NCBI GenBank assembly: GCA_039090855.1
Contig: CM077007.1
Location: 12,573,515 to 12,637,514, forward strand
Origin: Macrothele yani
Lineage: Eukaryota > Arthropoda > Arachnida > Araneae > Macrothelidae
Length of the DNA: 64,000 nt
Direction: 5' to 3'
Part shown: positions 32,581 to 43,961 of the stretch, in pieces
Position numbering within the stretch: the first letter of the stretch is position 1
Layout of the letters: each line of letters begins with the position of its first letter
Notes under the pieces: model-generated
What the model was told of the DNA's origin: nothing
What the model saw: only the letters and a program-made list of their open reading frames with translations
The model's database searches: none
Position numbers and translations under genes: made by a program

Positions 32581-33599
32581 CACGTACTTGTTTTGCAAAA
32601 GAAGTGCTAAAAATGCTACCATCCCAATATGATTTATTCATAGTAATGGCAGCAGTACAAGAATTTAGGATTGTTTTTTACATGTTGGATTTTCAGCGTT
32701 TTTGTTAAAACTGGCTTATAAATCGGACAGCTTTAAAATAACAGTGTTAGCGCACTCCATTTAAACTTTCAAATTCTTTTAATTTTGTAGACTTTCCTGT
32801 AGCCTGCAACTACAGTCAAATTTGTAGACGCTGTTGCGTGACTTGTTTTTTTACGAAATCCATGAAAACTTAGGAATCTAGGCCACCTGTTTGACGATTT
32901 ATTGATGTTCATTGATTTATTTATTGGTGTGCTTTGAAGGCCGAAACCTCGACGAGGAGAAAAATGTCTCTCACGCGTAATAAATCGGCAAACATAAATG
33001 AAACAAGAAACAACAGGGAACCACAGATACCAAATGCGCCTTATATTCGAAGTAGGACTGCAACCTTTCAGGTAATTTGCGCAAAATATATAGAAAGACA
33101 GCCTCTGCGATACAAAAAGTTTATCGTTGCATATTTAGTGATATTTGGGCTGTGTAAGAAGAATTTCAGGAGAAGGCGGATGAAGAGGATAAAATGTTGG
33201 AAAAGGTAAGGTAAAATTCTCCGAGATTTCTTTCTCCAACATTGATCTCACGAATTCGAATTTCCCCAACCTTTTCATACCACCTTCATGGAATTAATGC
33301 CATCAGTTTGATATTTTCCTTCTTTGTTGCAGGTGATATACTCTTTGTTGGCTCTGCTTTTCTTCAACTCCCTGTCTTTTAGCCTCTCCTATCCAGTTTC
33401 GCAGTTCTTCTGCTGCTTCTGTTTTACATTTGGCACATACATTACATCATCAAAAAACAACAAGGTCCACAGTGCAACTTCCCTCACTCCTGCTGTTGCC
33501 TCGTCTGGAACAACGTCAAAGAAGAACAGGCTTAGTACTGTTTCATGGTGAACTCCACAAATTCACATCAAATATTCTTGGCTTCCCTACGCTGTTCTT
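32581..33599. other. No gene recognised
   Basis: Short ORFs (32934-33209, 33324-33551) have no motif. 32934-33209 is Lys/Arg-rich but on AT-rich background. Confidence 0.35.
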
Positions 33600-34520
33600 G
33601 AGTCATGCACGAGAATCTATGTACCCAAACAGTTTTCTTTAACCATTTTATCTGTTTCAGGCATTTCCATATTTCCTCCTTTTGGGCTATGTCTTTTCCT
33701 TCTCTGACCCTCTCCGTGAATTATCCTATGGTAAATGAGGCATTTATTGCACTTTTCCCTGGTACGAATCCACACCATTCTTCCTCTATGTACCTTTTTC
33801 TCTTCAGTAATCCTTCCCATATCTTCCTGGTGTGTAGAACTAGTTTTATGCTCCGATAATATCTGCAATCCTGTACATCTCCTCTCTCTTTATACATAGG
33901 TTTCTACATAACATTGTACTCATCTGGTATAGTTTTTTGCTCAGATTTCTCTTTCATTAAATCCCACAAAATGCGAATGCCCAATTTTTTCGACGCACAT
34001 TCCATACTTCATCTAATACTTGTCCTGTCACCTAACCATTCCCTTTTCATGCTCTTTGGGGCACCTTTTACTTCTTACCGTGCTATTGCCAGAGTTACCG
34101 CAAATCCCTTCCTTAATCTTTGGCTCTTTTCATTAGCGAAGTCTTCATAGTACTCCTTCCATTTAATAATTTAATAATTGCATAATAGTCACTTGTAAAA
34201 GATAACACCATATCCATTTATACTTTGTATGGTCTTTTCTAGCGTTGTGTCTTGCTTTTGCAGTTCTGAATATATACTTTTGCCTTTCTGTTGCGCCCAG
34301 TTCTTTGTAAACTCAGCCCAAAAACTCTGTCTTAGTCAGAGCCTTTTGAGCTGCTTTCCTTGCTGTTTTGTATAACACAAAATCCCGTTTGCTGTGTTTG
34401 CTCTGTCTCACGACCTACATTTTCTTGGCTTAATTTCTGTCTTTGCCGCTAACTTTGTACCTTCTTAAAGTCAGTTTTTGAATCACACTCCTTGACAGTT
34501 TCGACACTTTAATGTTTTCT
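33600..34520 (-). pseudogene. Decayed non-LTR retrotransposon ORF (second LINE type)
   Basis: Minus-strand frames give LINE-like linker and polymerase-proximal stretches: ILCYTKQQGKQLKRL and FWAEFTKNWAQQKGKSIYSE (about 34270-34370), KWKEYYEDFANEKSQRL (around 34140), then a degenerate segment with KCNKCLIYHRIIHGEG (about 33730). The KEYYED and WAEF-type words are usual between endonuclease and RT in LINE proteins. It is not the RTE family found elsewhere here. Many stops are present and no catalytic motif can be pointed to, so the call is tentative. Confidence 0.4.
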
Positions 34521-34565
34521 ATATATACTCAGAACTGCAAAAGCAAGACACAAAGATAGAAAAGA
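34235..34565. repeat. Short inverted duplication (~47-bp arms)
   Basis: CTCAGAACTGCAAAAGCAAG at about 34526-34545 has an inverted near-copy at 34250-34275, and the similarity spans about 45-48 bp each side. The left copy lies in the decayed LINE and the right one near its border, so part of the LINE was duplicated in inverse. Confidence 0.65.
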
Positions 34566-34858
34566 CTCTTTGCGCATTTTCTTGGATAACTCTCTTTTTG
34601 AAAACTGAATTCAATTTCTCCCCCATGAATTATTACTATTACATTCTAGTTTCCTCTTCATCATTTTGTTTTGTTCTTCCCACCCTCTCTTTTTTTTCGA
34701 AGTTCAAGACAAGTATCTGATGTGGTGGGCAACTTCTTCCTCTGTGAATAATACTACACAGTTTTTCTTTCGAGTGGGATCTCGTGTACAACTCAAAATC
34801 TACCTGTAATGTTCTTCCTCTCTAAGTAAAAAAATGCTGTTCCCGCTTTTGAAAGAGA

Positions 34859-35443
34859 TGTGACGTGCCTGCACCGTAGGATGCACGTGAGATAAAGGCA
34901 GATAGCAGCGAGAGCAAACGACCGCGTAGCTCAGTTGGGAGAGCGACTTATTCCGGAATGAGGAGACCCGAGTTCGATGCCCGATGTGGACAAAAATGAC
35001 GGAGAAATTTACTTCGTTATATTAGCGCCCGAACTTCAAGAATGACCTGGCCGTTAAAGTTTTCGCAATGGTGTGATGTTCTTTCCATACCGCGAGACAA
35101 GAAAAATAAGAAAATCTCTTCTTCAGTGCTTCGAAAACTAAATGTGTGTGATGTTACGTTCCACACACCAAAATGACTGGGATTTCTCCAATGTATGTTC
35201 CTCAGCGGATGACTGCCTACAGCGGTACATGGTCACGGCGGGCCATGCCCCCGGCCCCCATTCGGATTGGGAAGGGGGATATGTGACATGCCTGCATCGC
35301 AGGACGCACATAATATAAAGGAAGATAGCAGCGAGAGCATACGTCCGCGTAGCTCAGTTGGGAGAGCGACTTATTCCGGAATGAGGGGACCCGGGTTCGA
35401 TGCCCGGCGTTGACAAAACTGACGGATAAATTTATTTCGTTAT
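34859..35443 (+). mobile_element. TRIM, subfamily A2, two LTRs, perfect 5-bp duplication
   Basis: LTRs 34859-35020 and 35282-35443 (162 bp each) start TGTGAC and end CGTTAT. The 261-bp centre begins with the primer site TAGCGCCCGAAC (35023-35034) and ends with the purine tract GGGAAGGGGGATA against the second LTR. AGAGA flanks both sides (34854-34858, 35444-35448). The tRNA-like cassettes (about 34921-34991, 35344-35413) have A box TAGCTCAGTTGG; the B box is GGTTCGATGCC in the second LTR and GAGTTCGATGCC in the first. No protein coding. Confidence 0.88.
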
Positions 35444-35701
35444 AGAGAGTAGTGGCTGGCGCCACATCTAGCACCACTGCGAAATGCATCTTCGCGCCGA
35501 CATCTTGGTTCTTCATAACCTATGCTCTTCTCTCTGTAGGTCTTCAGTTCTATGTCCAACATGATTTTTAAGGTCCCGCGCCAGTGAACACTCGTTCATG
35601 TTGTGATACATGTTTTAATGTTTCCTCCATCTGCTGCGAGAATATTTTCCTACGTGGCCACAACTGGCTTATGGCGCTTTTGTAGGGAAATCGTTTATTG
35701 T
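35444..35701. other. Spacer between two TRIM loci
   Basis: About 250 bp of unrecognised DNA. Its last five bases (35697-35701, ATTGT) act as target duplication of the next TRIM array. Confidence 0.5.
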
Positions 35702-36851
35702 ATAACGAAGTAAATTTCTCCGTCGTTTCGGTCCACGCCAGGATTCGAACCCGGATCCCCTCATTCCGGAATAAGTCACTCTACCAATTGAGCTACGCGG
35801 ACGTTTTATTCTGATTCCTATCTGCCTTTATGTCGTGTGCGTCCTTCGGGCAGGTACGTCACATCTCCTGGTACGTTCCATCATCTCCCCCTTATTATTA
35901 TTTTTTTTTTCGAAGTGCTGGAGAAGGGATTCTCTTATTTTTCCTAACTCGCGGTGTGCAAATAATATCATACCAATGCGAGATTTTGAACTGTCGGGTC
36001 ATCCGGAGAGTTCGGGCGCCATTATAACGAAGTAAATTTCTCCGTCATTTCTGTCCGCGCCAGGAATCGAACCCGGATCCCCTCATTCCAGAATAAGTCA
36101 CTCTACCAATTGAGCTACGCGGACGTTTTATTCTGAATCCTATCTGCCTTTATGTCGTGTGCGTCCTTCGGGCAGGTACGGCCGATCTCCTGGTACGTTA
36201 CATCATCTCCCCCTTATTTTATTTTTTTTTTTCGAAGTCCTGGAGAAGGGATTCTCTTATTTTTCCTATCTCGGGGTGTGGAAAGAACATCACACCAATG
36301 CGAGATTTTGAACGGTCGGGTCATCCGGATAGTTCGGGCGCCATTATAACGAAGTAAATTTCTCCGTCATTTCTGTCCGCGCCAGGAATCGAACCCGGAT
36401 CCCCTCATTCCAGAATAAGTCACTCTACCAATTGAGCTACGCGGACGTTTTATTCTGATTCCTATCTGCCTTTATGTCGTGTGCGTCCTTCGGGCAGGTA
36501 CGTCAGATCTCCTGGTACGTTACATCATCTCCCCCTTATTATTATTATTTTTTTTTTTTCGAAGTCCTGGAGAAGGGATTCTCTTATTTTTCCTATCTCG
36601 CGGTGTGGAAAGAACATCACACCAATGCGAGATTTTGAACGGTCGGGTCATCCGGATAGTTCGGGCGCCATTATAACGAAGTAAATTTCTCCGTCATTTC
36701 TGTCCACGCCAGGAATCGAACCCGGATCCCCTTATTCCGGAATAAGTCACTCTACCAATTGAGCTACGCGGACGTTTTATTCTGATTCCTATCTGCCTTT
36801 ATGTCGTGTGCGTCCTTCGGGCAGGTACGTCACATCTCCTGGTACGTTACA
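35702..36851 (-). mobile_element. TRIM array, subfamily A1, four LTRs and three centres
   Basis: Minus-strand LTRs 35702-35880, 36024-36202, 36346-36524 and 36673-36851 (179 bp each) alternate with three centres of 143-148 bp. Each centre has the complement of the primer site (perfect GTTCGGGCGCCA at 36010-36021) and of the purine tract. The outer flanks ATTGT and ATTGC agree in four of five bases. AATAAA lies just upstream of the tRNA cassette on the minus strand. The copies are so alike that recent expansion by unequal LTR recombination is likely. ORFs of 64-67 codons repeated across it are by-products. Confidence 0.88.
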
Positions 36852-37276
36852 ATTGCAACTACTTTTATTGCAACTCCATTCAACGTCATTTGTGCGCTCA
36901 TTGGTTTTTTCATTTCCATGATATTATTTAACCCAGTGGTTCTCAAAGAATGATCCACGCATCGCGGGGATCCCAGAGAACCTTTCAAGGGGTCTCCACA
37001 AGGTCAATAGCATTTTCATAATAACACTAAGACGTTCTTCGTTTTTTTTTCGCGCTCATTCTCTCACGAAAGTACCGTAGAGTTTTCCATAGGCCTACAC
37101 GCCATTTGTGATGTTATAGCTCTGACGGATAATGACATTTGTACTGTTGTGTTCTTGCGTTTTCTAGAATTTTCTAAGGTTTAGGGTATAAATATGTACG
37201 TTTTCACAGATTGTTTCAGTTTGTTCTCAGTAATTCCTCTCAGTTATACCCCACCCCGTATAATCTTTGCAACCTC

Positions 37277-37440
37277 TGTAACGTGCCTGCCTCGTAGGAC
37301 GTACATGAGATAAAGGCATATAGCAGTGAGAGCACTCGCTAGTGTTGTGTAGTGGATAACACTCGGAGCTCCAGAGCCGAGAGTAGCAGGTTTGAATCCT
37401 GCCCCTGGCATAAAAATGATGAAAAACATTATTTCGTCGT
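37277..37440 (+). mobile_element. TRIM solo LTR, subfamily B, perfect 5-bp duplication
   Basis: Starts TGTAACGTGCCTGCC and ends CGTCGT, with ACCTC on both sides (37272-37276 and 37441-37445). The tRNA-like cassette has TAGTGGATAACACTCGGAGC and the B-box region GGTTTGAATCC, as in 17888-18475. It sits inside the hAT element. Confidence 0.85.
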
Positions 37441-37544
37441 ACCTCACCACCGTCCAATAAATCGTTATCCTGAAGTTCCGAATTTCCTTTGTGCCTACGC
37501 GGAAATACAAGAAGTATATTTTCTTGTCTTATTTTGCAATCATA

Positions 37545-38969
37545 CACTGACGGAAAAAAATCCCAACACCACAAAAAAATAGTTGCAGAGGAAAGAAATG
37601 GCGGCAATACATTTGTATAGGTAACATATTTAATCGATTAAGGTTTCAAGATCACAGCTTATTGTAAGCGCGAGAAGAGCCATTTTAAATGTGAAATGCT
37701 GGTACATTAATAACCTGTGTAACCGCCAGAATGTTGAATGCAAGCACGCAAACGTTCATGCATTGTGTCGTACAGGTGCTGGATGTCAGTTTGTGGGATG
37801 GAGTTCCATGCCTGTTGCACTTGGTCGGTCAATACAGGGACGGTTAATGCTGGTTGGGGGTGACGCTGGAGTTGTCGTCCAATGATGTCCCATACGTGCT
37901 CGATTGGAGAAAGATCTGGTGATCTAGCAGGCCACGGCAACATGTCGACACTCTGTAGAGCATGTTGGGTTAAAACAGCGGTATGCGGACGAGCGTTATC
38001 CTGTTGGAAAACACCCCTGGAATGCTGCTCATGAATGGCAGCACAACTGGTTGAATCACCAGACCGACGTACAACTGTGCCGTCAGGGTGCGTGGGATAA
38101 CCACGAGAGTGCTCCTGCTGTCATAGGAAATTTCTCCCCAGACCATAACTCCAGGTGTAAGTCCAGTGTGTCTCGGCCGCAGACAGGTTGGTTGCAGTCG
38201 CTCACCTGGCCTCCTTCTAACCCACACACGGCCATCACTGGCACCCAGGCAGAACCGGCTTTCATCAGAAAACACAACAGATCTCCACTCCGTCCTCCAA
38301 TGAGCTCTAGCTTGACACCACTGACGTCGCAAACGGCAGTGGTTTGGAGTAAGTGGAATGCACGCTACAGGGCGTCTGGCTCAGAGCTGTCCTTCAAGTA
38401 ACCGATTTGTAACAGTTCGTTGTGTCACTGTGGTAGCAACTGCAGCTCGAATTGCTGCCGCAGACGCGGTACGATGCGCCACGGCCATACGCCGTATACG
38501 GCGGTCTTCCCTCTCAGTAGTGCCACGTGGCCTGCCGGAACCCGGTCTTCTTGAAGCAGTACCTTCCCTTGACCACCGCTGCGAACAATCATGGACAGTA
38601 GCTACATTCTTGCCAAGTCGTTCTGCAATATTGCGGAAAGAAAATCCACCTTCTCGTAGCCCTATTACACGACCTCGTTCAAACTCCGTGAGCTGTTGAT
38701 AATGGCTTCTTCGTCTTCTTAAAGGCATTCTTGACTAACATCAACACCCTACGTCGAATCTCAACGATAACTAACGCTCACGAACGTTACAGCGCGTATT
38801 TACAGCAAACCTGCTTTGCATGTTCCGAGGGGCGCTACTAGCGCCACACGTATGCGCCGAGCGCGAAATTTGCATAGACGTCATCTTACAGATGTACTCT
38901 CACCGCCTACCAACTGTCTTTTATCTAACACAACCCCTTCTTGGTGTTGGGATTTTTTTCCCGTCAGTG
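37545..38969 (-). mobile_element. Tc1-like transposon (family U), 1.43 kb, inside hAT
   Basis: Bounded by TA. The left end CACTGACGGAAAAAAATCCC and the complement of the right end (CACTGACGGGAAAAAAATCC) are near-perfect inverted repeats running on to CAACACCA. Different family from the elements at 23747 and 45289. Confidence 0.9.
37707..38728 (-). pseudogene. Tc1-like transposase (family U), one stop and one frameshift
   Basis: The protein starts MPLRRRRSHYQQLTEFERGR at 38728, with two helix-turn-helix motifs (RNIAERLGKNVATVHDC and, after a GRPRG AT-hook-like linker, the second). An in-frame stop after LLEGQL near 38380 is followed in the same frame by the catalytic region: VVFSDESRFCLG (first Asp), then PGVMVWGEIS. 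A T4 run near 38005 shifts the frame just before QQDNARPH (second Asp). The end (37943-37707) has SPDLSPIEHVWD with the Glu and closes HSGGYTGY. Length matches a ~340-residue transposase, so it died recently. Confidence 0.88.
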
Positions 38970-39583
38970 TATATAAAAAAATTGGAAAACTTTTCTAAAT
39001 TTTTAAATTTTATCTAAAACTGTTATTACTAAAGAATTTATTGTTTTATTCTAAACTAAACTAAAATAAAATTGATTTATGATATGCATCTATGTGCGGC
39101 CGAATTTTCTGTATATACTTCAATCAAACCAACATATCGCAAAAGATCGAATGCAGAAGCAGGTATGAGAATCTAGCTGTCTTCTACTAAGCCAGTCATA
39201 AAGAGATTTGAAAAAATGTAAAACAATGCCACTAATTTTGTTTTGCTTTAGGAAATTTGTGTTTTTTTTCCAATATGTTATCTATGTTAACATGCTATGG
39301 GTTATTATTTTAATTTTAAAATGAATCAATAAATAAATATTTTAAGAATTTCTTGGTTTTACTTTCTAACATGATTAATATTGATAGACCTAACCCAAAT
39401 AAACAAAAGGTCTCTGGGGTCCTCAATAATTTTTAAGAGTGTAAAGGGGTACCTAGATCAAAAAGTTTGAGAGCCGCTGATGTAACAGGATAATCCCAGT
39501 CTATTCCTGCCTTGACATTTACTGCACTATAGAAGAGCTTGTAATCAGCAAACACCTCTAGTACTTTGTTTGCTTTCCAAGGT

Positions 39584-39762
39584 TGTAACGTACCAGGAGA
39601 TGTGACGTAACTGCCCGAAGGACGCACACGACATAAAGGCAGATAGGAATCAGAATAAAGCGTCCGCGTAGCTCAATTGGTAGAGCAACTTATTCCGGAA
39701 TGAGGGGACCCGGGTTCGAGCCTCGGCGTGGATAAAAATGACGGATAAATTTACTTCGTTAT
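39584..39762 (+). mobile_element. TRIM solo LTR, subfamily A1, perfect 5-bp duplication
   Basis: A 179-bp LTR starting TGTAACGTACC and ending CGTTAT, flanked by AAGGT at 39579-39583 and 39763-39767. The cassette has A box TAGCTCAATTGG and B box GGTTCGAGCC. AATAAA precedes the cassette. This lone copy fixes the LTR borders for the family. Confidence 0.9.
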
Positions 39763-39767
39763 AAGGT

Positions 39768-39971
39768 GTTTCTTTAATGCAAAGTATCTGGATCTTTATT
39801 GCAGGTCAACCACTTCTTTTCCTTTCCCAGTCATCTTGTTTATTCAATATAGAGTATTTGGATATTACTTCAAGCCACCCACTGTGCTTCCACCTCTAGT
39901 TATCTTGTTTCTTGAATGCAAAGCATTTGTACCTTTCTTTCAAGTCAATAACTTCTTTTCCTTCCCCAGTC
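39768..39971 (+). repeat. Three-copy tandem repeat, ~67-bp period
   Basis: Units share TCTTGTTTCTTGAATGCAAA, CTTTCTTTCAAGTCAA and CACTTCTTTTCCTTTCCCAGTC at about 39768, 39830 and 39900. Directly follows the TRIM solo LTR. Confidence 0.7.
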
Positions 39972-42599
39972 ATACTTCTCGCATTCATTTTTGAAACACT
40001 GAAGCTTTGGTCTTGCTTCTAGCCCTGGCCCATTTTTTCGCAGAGATAGGGATATATATCTGGCGTCACTTATGGGAAATGTCAGGGATTTCATCGCTTT
40101 TGAACGAATGCTCATTTTAAACGGCTGCAGCAGTTTCACTATCGAATGTTCTTTCAACCCTCTACTTCAGGGCTTGGGGATTAGCTAGAAATGGGCTGGG
40201 CTGGCTTGTCTACTCCCAGGCGGAATGAGAACTAGCATTTCCTCATTAACCGATAGTATATCACTTTCGCATTGGTCGTCACGGCTCATTTTGTAATATA
40301 TTACACCACGCGAAGGCAGAAGCAAATGCTGACTGTAAGAGGGGCTGTATTTTCTACGTCACTTTCCCATTTGTAGTCCAGTTCCAATTCTTATAACAAA
40401 ATTAAAAAAAATGAAAGAAAATCAGTTGAGGTACGAAGTGAAGCATGAAACATAAGGGACTGACAAAAGAATAAAAATTGGTAGGGAGCTTTAAAACCAA
40501 ACTATCGAGAAAAATAAAGAAAACTCAACTCTTCTGACCCGAAAAAAAAACACGATTTAACAGATTAATGATCTTTCCCACTTTGGATGGGAATAAATAT
40601 ACCAGTTAGCAGTGACATTTATAATATTACTTATAATTAGTTCAATCGAGGTAATTCTATCAGTATGTATTTACACATGAGGAAGACCGAAATAATGCAT
40701 AAAACACTGAATACTACTTCATTTTAATTTACATAATCAGACAACTGTACATTATTTTCCACATATGTTTGACACACTTGGGAGAGACTGAAAATAATAC
40801 ATAGAAATAGTAAAAAAAAGTTATACCGGCTTTCATAAGTAGCGAAATTGAAGTTACTTACTTTATCTGCGTATATGACACACGAAAAGGACTGAATCAA
40901 ATAATGCGTACAAACACTTAATTCTTTCATTTGATCCGATGACTAAAAATGTCACTAGTGAGGAAATCATGAGTAGAAACATGACTACTGACAGAAATTG
41001 TACGTACGAAAACACTGTGAAACCCAGAGAAAAGAGTCGCAGGTGTTCACTAAAGAAAAAGGCAGATGCAACAAGAAAGCAAAACTATGCGCAGAACATC
41101 TGCTCCGTTCCTTTGTGTTAGCAAGCGAATGCTGTCCGAGACGGATTCTTGCTCAGCTTTACATAACCCTTCTAGGTGACGTCATCTTCTGCTTATCCTA
41201 TTGGATAAAAACTTTTCAATCTCGCATCTGCTGAACCAAAACTGTGTATGCACCTTTTTGATCTCAGAGTCAGTGTGAAAATGAGAGAGAACGTTTGTGC
41301 GAATCAAGATGCCCGTTGACAGATATGTGTAACAAAGTGCGTGAAAATACTTTAGGAACGTAAAAATAAAATGCTGGTTATCGCCTATGTCGCCGAATGT
41401 AAGCGTTACATTTTATTGTTTCTAAAAGTTTCCCATTAGTTTCTGTTCATTTCTGCTGTGATACAACTTACGTTATGCACCTGGATTAAATCGTTTGTTC
41501 GAAGATCATCACATAGGTGATGGTTCATTATTATTTAGTCATCTAACTAATAGTATAGATGACTACAAGCTCTTCATGTTATGTCACACATTTTATTTTG
41601 TGTATTGTGTAGAACGTCAGAGCAGAAACTTAAAGAACTCTTTATTACTTACAACGATTTTTAATACTGCATCTGAGTTAGTGTGCCACTAGAACTGAAA
41701 ACGGATATACCCACTGTTAAGTGCTAGCTGTTTGATAATATAACTAAAAGTTCTCACTAAATTGTTTTATTCTGAAGTGCACTGCGATGACATTACTACA
41801 ACATAATTAATTTAAATGTGCCAACACATTGATCGTAATTTAAATGTACGAATACATTCATCGTACTCTAAATACACGAGATAGAAATAGGTTGACTACT
41901 TGCGACGACTCCATGTTTGAAGAAATTTAAAAATACAACCGGCTGCGCTAGTGGGAAAACTAACGTAAATATTAAGCATTTGCACTAGTTTAACATCAAA
42001 ATCAATACATGAAAAAATGTGCTATAAGTATGACTAGTAACACCCTTAAAACTGCATTTAAGAAGCATTTCTGAGAAAAAAATTGCTCTCGTATGCAACG
42101 CTAAACAGCGATTACACCGAATTTTACCTGTACTAAGTAGAGTCACTAATAACTTTTCATTATGAAAAGAAATATTATACATATTTAAAGCTCAGTCTTA
42201 CTTTTTGCGTAAAGGTACATCACCTGCTGCATAAGCACGGCACTGACATGGTAAATAAGAAAAATGGCACAGGATTCTCGGGTGTAATGAGCAATAAATG
42301 CGATAAAATACTTTAAAGTAGATTTTTAGAAAAATAAATAATTCAACGATGAATGCATTTATGCCCCTATGAGGGAAAATGAACATTATTTAGAATACAC
42401 AATGTGAGTGATGTTCTTCATACAAAATGGAACCAGTTATGATAAAAAAATGCAGCAGAAATTCTGGTATGCAATCGGTAAAATGTCTACACATAAAAAT
42501 ATTCACTTACGCCCACTATAGCGGCTGCATATGAGTTACGAAAAACTACAAATTGTGCATGAAATATTTCTCATAATGAAATATATCTCAGGCTGAAGA
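39972..42599. other. No gene; weak degenerate repeats
   Basis: At 40665-40940 a ~100-bp unit recurs three times with GACACAC(GA)... GACTGAA(A)ATAAT(G/A)C(A)TA words. At 41805-41880 a ~30-bp unit (AATTTAAATGTACGAATACATT-type) recurs two to three times. The remainder has only short motif-less ORFs. Confidence 0.4.
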
Positions 42600-42812
42600 G
42601 ATTTGCCACTCTGATGGAGCAGTGATCTAAAAGCTGGCTTCTGAACTTTTTACCGAAATGGAAACGGGTTCGAGTCCCGGCTGTGGCATGGGGAGTGCGC
42701 TTGTCTTACGGCACTGGCTCTCTACTTCCTCTCGAACCAGTGGTCCCAAATATGGGACAAGCAACTACTCACAGCCCTCAGAATTGCTCATTGTGGACTG
42801 TTAAATCTAGAA
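42600..42812 (+). mobile_element. tRNA-derived SINE (family S), fairly complete
   Basis: The tRNA-like head 42605-42690 has GCCACTCTGATGGAGCAG and GGGTTCGAGTCCCGG, a long variable arm and acceptor ends GCCAC/GTGGC. The body follows with CTTACGGCACTGGCTCTCTA, CCAAATATGGGACAAGCAAC and ATTGCTCATTGTGGACTG. The 3' end has AACAAAATAAAAC. Confidence 0.7.
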
Positions 42813-43034
42813 ACAAAATAAAACAATAACAAGAACAAAAATGATTTTCGTAAATAATGTAAAAGTGGAAAAGGTGAGCAAAGTATTCTTCATAGCAAAA
42901 GGTATAAGAAGGAAAAATAATTTTTTAGATATGACTTCTAGAAGCAGAGTTAGGGAGCAAAATGTCTCACACAGAGGGTGTTCACACATTTTTAGAACGA
43001 TTTTATAGCAATATAATTAATGTTTAAAATAAGT

Positions 43035-43369
43035 TATCGAACACGTCTGGTCGCTGATAGGCAACCAAGTGGCCCGGCAAGCACCACCCGCGGCTACGTC
43101 TGATGTACTGTGGCAACATGTGGAAGCAGCCTGGACCGACATACCCCAAGCCCACATCCAAAGCCTCTTTCGTTCGATGCCGCGGCGTGTAGCGGCCGTT
43201 ATTGCCAGCCATGGGGGCCACACGAACTATTCATGTCTGCGTGTTTTGCAAGTCGCACGGGCCTGTAAGCTCAATCGTTTCATCTTTGTATCTGTTGTTA
43301 TGTGTCCAGTAAATCTGGCTTTGCTATCTCGTGTCCTTCTTGGTGTTGCATTTTGGGTGGCCAGCTGTG
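43035..43369 (+). mobile_element. Tc1-like transposon (family T), 3' fragment
   Basis: Starts within the transposase at ATCGAACACGTCTGGTCG and runs through the end of the gene to the right terminal repeat (complement of CACAGCTGGCCACCCAAAAT). The coding part, VARQAPPAATSDVLWQHVEA to GGHTNYS, is open and has Trp where the 23.7-kb copy has a stop. The final codon change makes it read through past the usual stop. The 5' part is missing. Confidence 0.8.
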
Positions 43370-43961
43370 TATATATATGCAGGAAGTCGAATCGTGTCTC
43401 AAATGAGCTTAATTCTGCTTTTCACGAGTTTCAGCAACAGAGCGAGAAACTGCATGTCTGATGTAACAAAAGGATGTCTCGCAGACACCATATGGATGAT
43501 TCTACCCAAGTTCTACTTATCGGTAAGCTGGAAGGACAGACTCTTACCAATGTTGCGAGGGAGCTTAGTATTCGAGTGAAACAGGATAGTGACACGGCTT
43601 TGGTCAACCTTCAGTCCAGAAGGAACAGCAGCAAGATGTTTTTCTGGAGGTCTTCTTTGCTGTAAAAGGCAGAGATAACCGTTATCTGGCCATAACCGCA
43701 AACTAGAGTCCAAAAATACTGCGGGCCAGTTCAATAATCGTCTTCAAGCAGCACAGGTGGGCGAATTTCACGCCAAACTGAGTCAAGACATCTAAATTCA
43801 GCAGGACTATATGCCCATAAACATGTATGCTCTCTACCATTATCCACGGCGCTAAATTCATGCCCATAAACATGTATGCTCTCTACCATTATCCACGGCG
43901 CATCGTACAGCCCGTCATCAGTGGTGTATATTTCACGTTGGCTGGTCTTTAAATCAACGAA

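Larger units (their letters stand above)
36934..39479. mobile_element. hAT-type non-autonomous element with two nested insertions
   Basis: The left end CAGTGGTTCTCAAA and the complement of the right end (CAGCGGCTCTCAAACTTTTT) are typical hAT termini. Flanks ATTTAACC (36926-36933) and ATGTAACA (39480-39487) match in six of eight bases, the size of a hAT duplication. Removing the TRIM solo LTR (37277-37440) and the Tc1 (37545-38969) leaves about 960 bp with no transposase ORF. Confidence 0.7.

Noticed and set aside
33324..33859. Plus-strand ORFs in the 33.3-33.9 kb region
   Set aside because: Better explained as antisense of a decayed LINE; they lack motifs and overlap each other.
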